Below, piece after piece: positions 51,088 through 62,887 of a stretch of 64,000 nt of DNA. The stretch lies in NCBI GenBank assembly GCA_018350325.1, contig JAEVLN010000023.1:1055001-1119000 (forward strand), given 5' to 3'. Source of the DNA: Globodera rostochiensis. Its lineage: Eukaryota; Nematoda; Chromadorea; Rhabditida; Heteroderidae. The notes beneath the pieces are model-generated. The model was given only the letters and a program-made list of their open reading frames with translations, had not been told where the DNA came from and made no database searches. Both the position numbers and the translations under genes were made by a program. Each line of letters starts with the position of its first letter. The first letter of the stretch is position 1.

Positions 51088-53665
51088 ATTATTTCTTCAA
51101 AAAATAAAATTTTCAGAAATTAAACCAAAACAATTTTTAGATGAGGTGCGTTCATGTAATTACTCTCGCCGCCTGACTCTCTCTTTTTAGAACACTATTT
51201 CTTCAAAAAATAAAATTTTTAGGAATTAAACCAAAACAATTTTTAGATGGGGTGCGTTCATGTCCAAATTACTCTCGCCGCCTGACTCTCTCTTTTTAGC
51301 ACACTATTTCTTCAAAAAATAAAATTTTCAGAAATTAAACCAAAACAATTTTTAGATGGGGTGCGTTCATGTCCAAATTACTCTCGCCGCCTGACTCTCC
51401 TTTTTAGCACACTATTTCTTCAAAAAATAAAATTTTCAGAAATTAAACCAAAACAATTTTTAGATGAGGTGCGTTCATGTAATTACTCTCGCCGCCTGAC
51501 TCTCTCTTTTTAGCACACTATTTCTTCAAAAAATAATATTTTCAGAAATTAAACCAAAACAATTTTTAGATGCGGTCCGTTCATGTCCTAATTACTCTCG
51601 CCGCCTGACTCTCTCTTTTTAGCACATTATTTTTTCAAAAAATAAAATTTTCAGAAATTAAACCAAAACAATTTTTAGATGGGGTGCGTTCATGTCAAAA
51701 TTACTCTCGCCGCCTGACTCTCTCTTTTTAGCACATTATTTCTTCAAAAAATAATATTTTCAGAAATTAAACCAAAACAATTTTTAGATGGGGTCCGTTC
51801 ATGTCCTAATTACTCTCGCCGCCTGACTCTCTCTTTTTAGCACATTATTTCTTCAAAAAATAAAATTTTCAGAAATTAAACCAAAACAATTTTTAGATGA
51901 GGTGCGTTCATGTAATTACTCTCGCCGCCTGACTCTCTCTTTTTAGAACACTATTTCTTCAAAAAATAAAATTTTTAGGAATTAAACCAAAACAATTTTT
52001 AGATGGGGTGCGTTCATGTCCAAATTACTCTCGCCGCCTGACTCTCTCTTTTTAGCACACTATTTCTTCAAAAAATAAAATTTTCAGAAATTAAACCAAA
52101 ACAATTTTTAGATGGGGTGCGTTCATGTCCAAATTACTCTCGCCGCCTGACTCTCTCTTTTTAGCACACTATTTCTTCAAAAAATAAAATTTTCAGAAAT
52201 TAAACCAAAACAATTTTTAGATGAGGTGCGTTCATGTAATTACTCTCGCCGCCTGACTCTCTCTTTTTAGCACACTATTTCTTCAAAAAATAATATTTTC
52301 AGAAATTAAACCAAAACAATTTTTAGATGGGGTCCGTTCATGTCCTAATTACTCTCGCCGCCTGACTCTCTCTTTTTAGCACACTATTTCTTCAAAAAAT
52401 AATATTTTCAGAAATTAAACCAAAACAATTTTTAGATGGGGTCCGTTCATGTCCTAATTACTCTCGCCGCCTGACTCTCTCTTTTTAGCACATTATTTCT
52501 TCAAAAAATAAAATTTTCAGAAATTAAACCAAAACAATTTTTAGATGGGGTGCGTTCATGTCCAAATTACTCTCGCCGCCTGACTCTCTCTTTTTAGCAC
52601 ACTATTTCTTCAAAAAATAATATTTTCAGAAATTAAACCAAAACAATTTTTAGATGGGGTCCGTTCATGTCCTAATTACTCTCGCCGCCTGACTCTCTCT
52701 TTTTAGCACATTATTTTTTAAAAAATAAAATTTTCAGAAATTAAACCAAAACAATTTTTAGATGAGGTGCGTTCATGTAATTACTCTCGCCGCCTGACTC
52801 TCTCTTTTTAGAACACTATTTCTTCAAAAAATAAAATTTTTAGGAATTAAACCAAAACAATTTTTAGATGGGGTGCGTTCATGTCCAAATTACTCTCGCC
52901 GCCTGACTCTCTCTTTTTAGCACACTATTTCTTCAAAAAATAATATTTTCAGAAATTAAACCAAAACAATTTTTAGATGCGGTCCGTTCATGTCCTAATT
53001 ACTCTCGCCGCCTGACTCTCTCTTTTTAGCACATTATTTCTTCAAAAAATAAAATTTTCAGAAATTAAGCCAAAACAATTTTTAGATGGGGTGCTTCATG
53101 TCCAAATTACTCTCGCCGCCTGACTCTCTCTTCTTAGCACACTATTTCTTCAAAAAATAATATTTTCAGAAATTAAACCAAAACAATTTTTAGATGGGGT
53201 CCGTTCATGTCCTAATTACTCTCGCCGCCTGACTCTCTCTTTTTAGCACATTATTTCTTCAAAAAATAAAATTTTCAGAAATTAAACCAAAACAATTTTT
53301 AGATGAGGTGCGTTCATGTAATTACTCTCGCCGCCTGACTCTCTCTTTTTAGCACACTATTTCTTCAAAAAATAATATTTTCAGAAATTAAACCAAAACA
53401 ATTTTTAGATGGGGTCCGTTCATGTCCTAATTACTCTCGCCGCCTGATTCTCTCCTTTTAGCACATTATTTCTTCAAAAAATAAAATTTTCAGAAATTAA
53501 ACCAAAACAATTTTTAGATGGGGTCCGTTCATGTCCTAATTACTCTCGCCGCCTGACTCTCTCTTTTTAGCACATTATTTCTTCAAAAAATAAAATTTTC
53601 AGAAATTAAACCAAAACAATTTTTAGATGGGGTGCGTTCATGTCCAAATTACTCTCGCCGCCTGA
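51088..53665 (+). repeat. Satellite array, right part (about 24 copies)
   Basis: Continuation of the 109-bp satellite after the retrotransposon. The units are more homogeneous than on the far left and include the ATGAGGTGCGTTCATGTAATT variant. The array stops abruptly at CGCCGCCTGACCCGAGCAC (about 53650-53675). Confidence 0.95.
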
Positions 53666-53669
53666 CCCG

Positions 53670-53950
53670 AGCACTATTTGTAATATTTAAACCGGTTTTA
53701 AAACGGTTCAGAAATTGGGAGAAATCTAAATGATGCTTTGACGTCCGTTTAAATGCAAAATTTATTAATGATATAGAAATTCAAAAAGTTTACAATTTCG
53801 AAATTTGGTCGAAAAATCAATTACCAAATAGCATTTAAGATCGGATTTGAAAAAAATACAAAAAACATTTAAACATCAAAAAGATACGTTTTAAAAACAA
53901 TACACAGAGAGGTTAAACACAAATAAATTGTTATGGATGTGAACGGAGCT
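53670..53950. other. AT-rich spacer between satellite and gene
   Basis: No coding block was found; it probably includes the 3' flank of the minus-strand gene ending at 53954. Confidence 0.5.
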
Positions 53951-53953
53951 GAA

Positions 53954-55215
53954 TTATGGCGATTTATACTTAAGACGCACGTGCCCAATGGTCCCATTTA
54001 GATTTTGATGCGAGTTCTCAACATTCGTGCTTTTGAATTTTGGCATAAATGGTTTCACACATTGGATATCATCAATGTGAATTGGGTCCTGTTCCTTGTC
54101 CTCCCAATAGCCCCAGTAGCTCGTTGGGTTGTCTTCGCGTTTCTATAAATATTACATTTAATCACTCAAAATTGAAACAATAAAAATGACTTACGAAGCA
54201 TTCAATCATGATGTTAATTTTATTGGTGGTGCGACCGTTAACCTACAAAATTTATAATAAAATTTATATATAAATTAACTGAAGACAAGTATTAATGCAT
54301 ATCAGAGGTGCGATTCACATACCGTATATACTGTTTTAATTCCACTCCCTGTAATAATGTCACCACCTCTAATAATGTCGCCCTTTCTGAGGGGGTTGGA
54401 AAATAATGTCGCCCCCATTTAACATTACGAATCCAAATTTATCATTTCTCTTCCATTGGGTAAAATTTGATGAGATGTAACGGGGAAAATGACTTAAACT
54501 ATGACTGTTTTAAAGAAAATAATTCACCATCTTTCGTTTTGAAATTTTGGGGTGCATTTTTGGATTTTATTGCCTTTTTCTTAAGTTAAGGATTAAGGGT
54601 TTTGGGGTTTACATATATTATTTCTCTTAAGAATTTTTCCAGAAAAAATTTTTCTCAAAAATCAATCTTAGGGGGTAAATTTTTGTGTTCTGCCCGAGAC
54701 CAGGGCCGTAAGAGGTCCGGCGGTTCCCGAAAGCGCCACCGGGAAATTTTTTTAATGGAATTTGCTAGAAAATTGGTCCAAAAACTAAAATTGCATTTGA
54801 AAATTAATGTCGCCACCTCTAATAATGCCACCACCTCTAATAATGTCGCCCTTTCTGAGGGGGTTGAAAAATAATGTCGCCGGTGGAATTAAAACAGTAT
54901 TACGGTAGTCCATCATTTTTTTGATTCAGCATTTCATGTTTTAAAAATGGACATGGCAGCGCATCCCCGGCTCATATTTTACAAAATTTTAAACAATTTA
55001 CCACTGCGTAATAGCCAAAGATTTTTCCACAAGAAAATGGGACTTTGCTTCGAGGACATGTACCGCCACGGCATAAAACTTTTACTCCAGGATTCCTTTG
55101 TTTAATAAATAGATTGCGAGGATCTTGACATTGATCCGATGGCACAATTTTCGCACCATCTAAAATTTTTTTCATTGATTTAGCTGCATCATTGGTAAAT
55201 TTTCCCAAGCCCAAC
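53954..55215 (-). CDS. 3' part of an unrecognised Cys-containing gene
   Basis: On the minus strand an exon from about 55215 to 55002 (LGLGKFTNDAAKSMKKILDG, SDQCQDPRNLF, KVLCRGGTCPRSKVPFSCGK) joins in phase to 54242-54195 (VNGRTTNKINIMIECF) and 54142-53954 (KREDNPTSYWGYWEDKEQD, IHIDDIQCVKPFMPKF, TAA at 53954-53956). The 5' exons and any signal peptide were not found. The spacing of seven cysteines suggests an extracellular domain. The first visible intron is enlarged by the MITE 54322-54905. The gene lies downstream of, and on the same strand as, the astacin. I do not recognise the family. Confidence 0.5.
54320..54907. mobile_element. MITE (54322-54905) with TA target duplication, related to the pogo-like element
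   Basis: Ends CCGTATATACTGTTTTAAT and AATTAAAACAGTATTACGG are flanked by TA on both sides. The termini share CCGTATAT..TTTTAAT with the transposon at 11404. Subterminal words CCTCTAATAATGTCGCCC are repeated on both sides. It has no transposase and lies in an intron of the minus-strand gene. Confidence 0.8.
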
Positions 55216-55392
55216 AATTCTTCTCAGCATAAGTTAATGTTTCATAAACAGTAACAAAACATACAATTTTTGCCAATTGGAAAGTCAATTAAACAAAAAA
55301 CCCAAACCAATTATAGCTTTTTCTTTGAATTTATTATTTTACTTTCTTATTAGGGTTGTGGTTCCAGAACATACAAAAAGTTTAGGCATTCG

Positions 55393-57165
55393 TTAAGACA
55401 CCCAACCAAAATTCTCTGTTCGATTCCGGATAACCAAAAATACCCAAAAAGCCAAACACATTCCTTACCCGTCTCATAAGTCAGCTCAATTGTGACAGTA
55501 TCCATTGGAATCAAACGCGCAAAAATGATAATGTCTGTGCCGGGCTTTTCTGCCTCAATCCAGTTTTGGGAAGGGGCCATTTGGGCAATTGCGTCCGGGC
55601 AGCAAAGTCTTGCACCTGAAAAAATTTAAATAAATTTGTCCGAGCCCGGAAGCATTAACCTCGTGCCCTTTTGTCCTTTCGGAATTTGATTTCGAAAAAA
55701 GGCAGCCCGCATGGCATTTGTGAACAGTGTGGCAAAAGACCCAATCGTTTGAATTGAATTCGCAACTTTTTTCCATTTTTAGGCTGAAATCGGATTAATA
55801 TAAAGCGAAGCATACAGTATTTGCCACTTGACAACATTATTTATAAGTTGAACTTTACTGTTTTAATAATAATTTTATGTTTTTTGTTGCGTAGAGTGTC
55901 TAAAAGCAAAAAAAAAGGAAAACCCATTATTTTTAATGTTCTTGCTCAAAATGACAAGTCGATAAACTTACCTCGATCCTCCAATGGCATTTGCATTCAG
56001 AATTACGCACACATTTAATTGACGGATTAAAGGTTCGAGTTTGCCAATCGGCTTCCAATTCTCTGGGGAAATGGGCACCCACAGATATGCAGCCGAAATC
56101 TATTTATAATATAAATTATTATTTTAAATAAGTGAACATTTCTTTTAATTCCATTTTCTTACCTTCTTCGAGCGTTTCGCAGTGCCAACCTCCATATCCA
56201 TCGGGACAAAAGCATTCCCAGCACCGGTGGGGGTTGGGATAGCCGCCATTTTGACACACATTTTGAGCACCGCACGTGTCTTAATAATCAATAAATATAA
56301 TTTGCAATTATTATAACAACATTATACATTATGACATTTAAATATTAATTCCCATTTACCATTGCAATAAATGGAATTTATTATTGCGAAATCTTTGAAA
56401 GACGGCTCTTCCCGTTGGCCAATTGTTTGTTGGTAGAAGCGGTTGAGTGTAATTCTCTTGTAAATGCTGAAATAATAGACTTAAAAGGGTTTGTATGAAA
56501 ACACTTACTTATGCGAACCCTCAGGAGGATAGTGCATTATCGAGCCAAAGTCATAGGCGAACTCATAATTATCAGTTTTTGCTGAATTATCATTGTCAAA
56601 AGGGTTTAATTTGATAAAATTGTAGGAGTCGTTTCGCTGATGTTCATGATGCAAGCCGAGTGCATGCAAAAGCTCATGAGGACCGGCATATCCCTTTTAA
56701 TAAATGTTAAAAGTGACAAATAAAAAACAAACATCATGGCAATCATTTATCGAAAGGGTTTGCCAGCCCGATGTTTGACCAACATAAGACAGGCCGCATA
56801 TTGTTCGGTCGCCATCGTCTATGATTTGGATGCCTTCCTTTGCGTCGCTCGCATCAAAGGTAAATGTTATGCAAGTTTTTTCCCTAAAATAATTTATTTA
56901 CAAAAATATTATTATTAAAAATCAAACATAAGCTGTTGGACGCCCAAACCGATGGTTAATTTTGCTCCATCTTCTCCTTCGCCAACTGAAAATAATTAAG
57001 TAAACTCTCGGAAAGCGTTCTTTACGTGTTCCACTGTCGAATTTTATTGCAATTGGAAACTTCGTCCATTTTTTAGCTCCAGTCGCAAACGATCTCTTTC
57101 GCCGTCGCTTTTCTTTTCCCAATTTCGATAAAGGCGGACGGCATTCCTCACATGCTTGGCACAGA
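55393..57165 (-). CDS. Astacin metalloprotease with EGF-like and CUB domains (5' end not found)
   Basis: Minus-strand exons: about 57165-57026, 56985-56928, 56883-56733, 56693-56509, 56466-56360, 56279-56163, 56099-55972, 55783-55660, 55615-55469, 55415-55393. The first has a basic run EKRRRKRSFATG, a furin-like activation site, then the mature start KWTKFPIAIKFDSG. The zinc-binding HELLHALGLHHEHQR matches HExxHxxGxxHExxR, and SIMHYPPEGS is the Met-turn. An EGF-like module follows (CGAQNVCQNGGY, CWECFCPDGYGGWHC), then a CUB-like domain (CKCHWRIEPKNGKKLRIQF, TDIIIFARLIPMDTVTIEL). It ends ENFGWVS at 55393-55395. The catalytic residues are intact. This layout fits secreted nematode NAS proteases that cut cuticle or extracellular proteins. 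The signal peptide exon must lie further upstream and was not found. Confidence 0.8.
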
Positions 57166-57489
57166 AAAAATTTAAATAATCCTTATATAAAAATCCGAAT
57201 GGTTTGTTTGTTTATTTGCTTGTTTATTAAGACGATGCGCCAAGAAGTTAAGAAACGAAGAAGTGTACACACAAAAATGCCCGATACGGCCAAAATAGGC
57301 GCCGTCGAGAAGTTTTTAAATTTTTTGACTCTATTTGTTAAGAGATTTTCAAACAAAATTTTGAAAATACGGTAGTTTTTTAAGGGTTTAAGGCAGGCGC
57401 GTATGCCCCCCCCCCAAATATTTTTTGAGAAAAAAACTAAAGGCAAAATAATTTTTATTAAAAGACTTTTTAACAAAGTTTAAAGGGAA

Positions 57490-57760
57490 ACCCCAATGAT
57501 AAGAAATGAACGGAAGGGAAGAAAGAAAAGGAAAGGGGGAAGGAAGAGAGAGGAAGAAGAGAGGAAAGGAGCGGAGGAGGGAAAGATGGAAGAAATGAAT
57601 GGAAGAAAGAAATGGAAGGGAGGAAGATAAGAAAAGGAAGGTTGGAGGAAAGGAAGAGAGGAATGGAGGGAAGGAAAGGAAGAGGTGAACGAAAGAGAGG
57701 AAAAAAGAGGAAAGGAGGGAATGAAGAGAGAGGAAAGGAGGGGTCGGGGGGGGGCCTCCG
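57490..57760 (+). repeat. Homopurine tract (GGAAGAAA-type), about 270 bp
   Basis: Almost every base is A or G on the plus strand from about 57495 to 57750, ending in a G8 run. It accounts for the long low-complexity open frames on both strands, which I do not treat as genes. Confidence 0.85.
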
Positions 57761-58330
57761 GGCAATCCGTCAGAGGACAATTCGTCAGTGCCAATCCGCA
57801 GAAAATTTTCTTTTTTAAAAACGATTTAAATCATTTATTTGGAGGAAAAATCGTGCCTACGTGTTGGCGCGGTTTAAAAAACATCCTATATAATAAGATA
57901 ATAAACATTAATATTAAATTTAGGGCGAAAAATTTCTTGGAAACTTGGCACTGTTTTGGATTAACTACTTTAATGGGAGTGATCCAGATCCGAATGACAT
58001 AACCAAACGATTTCTCTCGTCGATTTGTGGGAAATATTTTTTATTTAAAATTGTCTAAAAATATGTTATTTGATGCACTGATTATTGAATCGTTAACAAA
58101 AAATAAATATTGATGATTTAATCCAGTTTTTGACACGGTCGAATTTTTCGAAAATTAAAGAAAAATTTTTAAGTAACACCAAAGCCGAATAGTACCAACA
58201 TTCCTCCAAAAAATGAGTTAAATTGAGAAACATTTTTCTGACAAATTGTCCTCTGACGGATTGTCCACTGACGGAGCCCTCTGACGGATTGGGCACTGAC
58301 GGATTGTCCTCTGACGAATTGTCCTATAAT
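57757..58330. mobile_element. Small element with GACGGATTGTCC words at both ends
   Basis: The left part (CAATCCGTCAGAGGACAATT at about 57763, CGTCAGTGCCAATCCG) and the right part (GTCCTCTGACGGATTGTCC.. CTGACGAATTGTCCT, about 58245-58325) are inverted copies of the same words. The interior has no coding capacity. The layout is like the other word-ended elements here. Confidence 0.55.
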
Positions 58331-58447
58331 TCCAAGGAAAAAAAGCTACGACGTATTTCAGTCAAAACTGTTCATATATATATCGTACTTTCTAGCGCTT
58401 GGTCCGCCACTAGGCGCACCTAAACCGCTAGTTTTATAAATAATCGC

Positions 58448-60598
58448 CTAAGTTATGATTTGGTTTATGCATTTAGTTAATCCACCGTGCACGAAGTTGT
58501 CGTACTCTGCCTGTGCTTGTTTTTTCGAATATAATATATCCCCACTGTATTTCAATGGGTCATCCGTCCTTTTGTCAATGGGTGAAATTTTTGTCGATGG
58601 AAAAGCCATTTTGTCCCAGGGGGGCCGCATGAATGGCTTCAAATCATCCTTTAAAAAAATGTATATAAATTAAATTATAAATCCACCGGAGTTGGAGTCC
58701 GACGGGGACCAATGCAAGGTCCGGATGGATTGAAGGGGGCACACCATTCCTTCATTTCATTAATTTTCCTCAAAAGTTGTCGAATCGGTTCACAATCGTC
58801 TCCCAGGATATCGCATTTTGATGGATGTATCTAAAAGTTCAGCTACAAAACATTCCAGTTCAGTCCCTTTAACTTTGTTCGGGATGTCTTTGTAAGGGCG
58901 CAAATTTATTTGGCGAGTAATCAACTTTGTGAACTCTGGCTTTGAAAGTTGGAAGTGAATGTTCAAAAATTCATTTGACGGTGGAATAAAATGAATCATT
59001 TTAGACCAACTCCCATTAATTAGCTCATTAACAATGGAATCCAGAACTGAACCTGTGGCTTTCTAAAATAGCAATTAATTTACAAAAAAAAATTATGAAT
59101 TTAACATAATTATTATGGGTTTCCTTTATTTTGCTTCAGTTACCTCATGAATTTCACTTGGTTGGTGTCCGATTTCGATGAACGAAAAGGGAACAAATTG
59201 CTTAAGTCCAAATTTAATTGGGAATTTCTTCGCTGGTTTGATGCTTAAATCAATCCTTTTATTATGAATATTCCCACAATTTACATTTGTTCGGATGATG
59301 AAAACTCCAAAATGGTTTCAAATGCCAGCATTTGTTTCTCGGCTTCGCGATGCACGCACATTCGTACACGAAAGCCGGCGACAAACGAAGCTTGGTTGAG
59401 GTGTTTTTGGCAAACTTCAGCAATTTCCTTGTTGATGGGCCTTTGATTTTTGATGCTTTTGTAGCAAGCATAGAGCTCCAGGGAGCTAAAATTTGAATAT
59501 TTGCCTGCATTTGGAACAAATTGTGAAGAGCAGTACTTGTTGCAGACGGGTGATGTTGGCACTTTCGAGCACGCATTGAACTGGTCTTGGCGTGCCACTT
59601 CCATGTATTTTGTAAGAGTCGTTAAATGATCGGCTGTATTATCCCTTTGGTGAGCAGCACATGCAATCCAATAAGGTGAAGTGGAAATGCTCAGCGAAAA
59701 TTTGGCAATTTCAATGGGGAACTCAATTTCCATGCAGTTGATGCCGAGATGGTTCACATGCTGTGCCTTTGGCATTTTGGCCGCACACTTTAATAATAAA
59801 TTTATATTTATTTTTATTTAATAAATAAAATAAATAAATATTAAATATATAAAGTTTTACTCACTTTTGTTTTGCACAGTTTTGTGTCCTTTTTACCCTT
59901 GGATTGACGGATTTCCAATACGGCAATTTGAAATGCCATTTCATTAAAATCGATCATTAATGCACCAAAATGAATCGCCTTTAAAAACTCCACTCCAAAA
60001 GATTGGCCGTCCGAGGTCAATGCTTAACGAAAATAAAACTTATTTTTGTGATTTTGATAAACCTTCGGTGATGTTGATTTTCGGATAGTTCGATGCGTTG
60101 ATGATCAAAGGTTTGCTTAATTTGATCATATGAATGATTAAATTTACACAATGGCATTTACATGCTGAAGGACGTGTCCAAAGTCACCATGCCGGTGCTG
60201 CCGTTGCTGATCCGTACGGCATGCCATCCATTGGTCCCGTCATTCCCGGCACATTCATAGGCGAATCTCCCATTCGGACGCTTCACTTTGAACCGACCTC
60301 CGGCCTTGAAATTCCCAGAATCCTTGGCCAATTTGCTCTTATAGCAGAAGATAAGGCTAAATTGACAGATTAAAATGGATATTTAAGTTGTTTTAATTAG
60401 TCAAGAGTATAAATACGCATGGCATTTTTTGTCCAGGGTGACCAAATCGTTTTCGCACACGTTCCATATTTTGTCAGGAGGTTCGCTGGAACATTGAGAA
60501 TTTTAATAAAAAATATATTTAAATAATATAAATTACCCTCCATGGACGCCGCAAGCCTTCAGGGCAGTAAGAAGAAACAAAAATATAAGCAAAATCAT
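58448..60598 (-). CDS. Nine-exon secreted protein (about 570 aa), unrecognised; one-base break
   Basis: Model: complement(join(58448..58648, 58687..59062, 59144..59243, 59285..59787, 59865..60022, 60063..60115, 60162..60356, 60417..60485, 60537..60598)). Exon 1 is a signal peptide (MILLIFLFLLTALKACG). Later parts include IWNVCENDLVTLDKKCH, a Gly/Asn-rich Cys segment (AGGRFKVKRPNGRFAYECAG), the large exon 59787-59285 with ten cysteines (SKVPTSPVCNKYCSSQF, LELYACYKSI) and a C-terminal part with CDILGDDCEPIRQ and CAPFNPSGPC. All junction phases agree except that the total is one base over a multiple of three. The frame shifts in the AAAA run complementary to 58815-58818, so this copy has an indel there or the sequence has an error. 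No family is recognised. It lies on the same strand as the astacin upstream of it. Confidence 0.6.
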
Positions 60599-60932
60599 AC
60601 GATACTTTTGGAGTTGTGGGACTAAAATTTAAACAAATTGAATGAAAATGGACGAATGTGATTGAAAGGAATGTGTGCGATCGCTTAAAAGCCAGTGGAA
60701 AATGAGTCATCCGCCCTCGGCTTTTTGTGCATTTTCTGATGGGTGCTTTATGCCAATTGATAAAATCCGATGACGCCAACCATTTTTACACACAGCAGCA
60801 GATGAAATCAAAAACATCACTGGGCAAAATTATTTATGCATTTTTTATATTGGTGAATTAAACATTCCGCTAAAATTGATGAATCAGCGGAAAATTCTGT
60901 GTGGACTTTAATGATGGTCCTAATAACTGTAG

Positions 60933-61055
60933 AAACAAGCAAACCATCCGCATGCCGCATTGAGTGAACGAGTCGAACAGCTGGAATTAGAGCTGAAGGA
61001 GACGAACAGAAAGTTCGAGCAGCAATTGGATTCGAAGGATTGCGGCGATCAATAA
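60933..61055 (+). CDS. Terminal coiled-coil exon fragment
   Basis: After a possible acceptor at 60932 the frame reads LSERVEQLELELKETNRKFE then QQLDSKDCGDQ and stops at 61053-61055. The heptad-rich helix resembles the coiled coils of SPRY/RBP-family N-termini, but no upstream exon was found. It is probably a relic. Confidence 0.35.
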   Translation, partial: KQANHPHAALSERVEQLELELKETNRKFEQQLDSKDCGDQ

Positions 61056-61059
61056 GTTA

Positions 61060-62165
61060 AAAAACAATTTGTTAGCATTTTGCGGTACATTTTTGTTTAT
61101 TCCAACTAGCAAAAAAATGTTGAACGAATATTAATAGAATTAAATTACCGACTTTTCTTGCACCTATTTTGGCGTTTTTGAGAATGCCTATTTTGAAGTT
61201 TAGTGACTATTTTAGCATTTTTTTGAAAAATTCTTAAGAAAAATGCAATAAAATGAAAAACGTACCCTTAAAACTCAGAATTTTTTTTTTACCCAAAACT
61301 ATTTGGTCTTTCCTTTTGTGAAAATTAGTCCAAAAATTGGCGAATTTATAAACATTTTGCAAAGGAATTATTTACGGGAATAAAGTGAATTCAAATTTAG
61401 CGGGACGGGATCGGAATTCCCGCCTTTTTCCTTTCCCCCTAAAAATCCCGTTTAAATAAAGCTGAAGGGGGAGGGCGATGCTTTACTGAGGCAAACTTTG
61501 GGCGGAGCTTTGAATACAAATTCGGAAGAGGAAGTTCTTAATCGATCTTTTTGTAATGTCGTTTTATCTCGAAACTTCATTATAATTTAGAACCTTGGTT
61601 GCTGTACGTGAAAAAAGATGGGGGTACCCCCCCCCCCCACCTCCTTTTCTCAAAAACATTTGTTTGGAGGGGGGGGGGCATGCCCCACCCCCGGGGTGTA
61701 CGGTCTGACTGCCCCCCCTTTTTCCATCCATTTGCGCGGTGCAATCAATCACACATACTTTCTTCAGTGTTTACTCAAGCTTATGTCCATGTCTGGTCTG
61801 CCCTCTCCCTAAACCCCTGACGGTGGGGGGGGGGGGGGGGTCGATCAGAGAAATTTATGTGCATAAAAACAAAATTCATTTGAGCCATTCTCATGGTTTT
61901 GTTATGTTACATTCGCTGTTGTTTTTCCTTTTAAAATCCGTTCCCAAGGTATAGGTTAATCTTTATTCAATTCAGTTAAAACAAAAAATATTAAATGTGA
62001 CTTTTGGGATGGTTTTCCCATTCAAATTTAGTCCAGTAGTAACCAGGGTTTAAAAAAACAATTCAATTAGAGTCCAGTTAAATAAAAAGACCATCTGACT
62101 GGGCGACAACGACGTTTAAGGTGCCATAGCTCTTCTTGGAATCAAGCAAATTGAACAAATTTTGT
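61060..62165. other. Intergenic DNA with G/C homopolymer tracts, no gene seen
   Basis: C- and G-runs lie at about 61628-61639, 61669-61678 and 61826-61841. The last is followed by TCGATCAGAGAAATTTATGTGCATAAAA, a diverged piece of the 8270/62636 dispersed repeat. No exon series is evident. Confidence 0.5.
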
Positions 62166-62174
62166 AATATAAAC

Positions 62175-62320
62175 CAGGCATGCTCACGGTTACCAATTTC
62201 CTTAACCGTAACCGCCCGTCCTCAAACACTCATAACCGTTAACCGCCCGTAACCGCCCGTCCTAAAATCTCATAACCGTTAACCGCCCGCGGTTATCCGC
62301 GGTTCACCGCATTATTTAAA
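62175..62320. repeat. AACCGCCCG-word element
   Basis: Repeated TAACCGTTAACCGCCCG words, partly inverted (GCGGTTATCCGCGGTT), flanked by AT-rich DNA. It belongs to the same style of miniature element as those at 17620 and 27863. The termini were not defined. Confidence 0.5.
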
Positions 62321-62635
62321 GTCAATAAAGTTTTCCAGATTTCGAAAAATCGATTTTTCAAAACTAATTTTTTCCGATCGTGATGTGGCGTCTTTCTAAA
62401 ATTAAATCAAAATTGATGTGTATTGAACTTAATAAGTGATTTTTATCAGATTTTGTCAATGAATAAAATTTTAAATTTTCTTTCTAACACTCATGATTAA
62501 AATCTAACAAAGCGCGACCGATCTGAGAATTTTTTTCTACGGTGTTGAGGTACTCTTCCACTGAAAAAGCCGATGATTATCCGTACCTAAGTCTAAATAA
62601 GATGGCAGCCTATTTATTAGATAAAATTTAATTAA

Positions 62636-62887
62636 GCATTAGCGCCGTAACAATTATAAAATCAATAGCCCGTCCGCTTTACATCGGTTTCACAATTTGT
62701 AACGAAACCTGGGGCACGCACTAATCAGTGTGTAATCCTTACAGATTGAAAAGGCAAAAAGACCCATCTAAAAGGGGGAGTGCACGAATCAGGATTATGC
62801 CCATTTCTGCCCCCCCCCCCTTTATTGCCCTCTCCGGTTGGGGGGGGGGGGGGGGGGATCGATCAGAGCGAATTGTGGGCATAAAAG
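62636..62887 (+). repeat. Dispersed repeat, copy 2 (related to 8270-8775)
   Basis: It matches both blocks of copy 1, with C- and G-runs (about 62812-62821 and 62839-62856). It is cut at GGGCATAAAAG by the hAT transposon starting at 62888. Confidence 0.75.

Noticed and set aside
57388..57794. Low-complexity frames rich in F, S, L, P (minus) or E, R, K, G (plus)
   Set aside because: They are products of a homopurine tract; no gene context.
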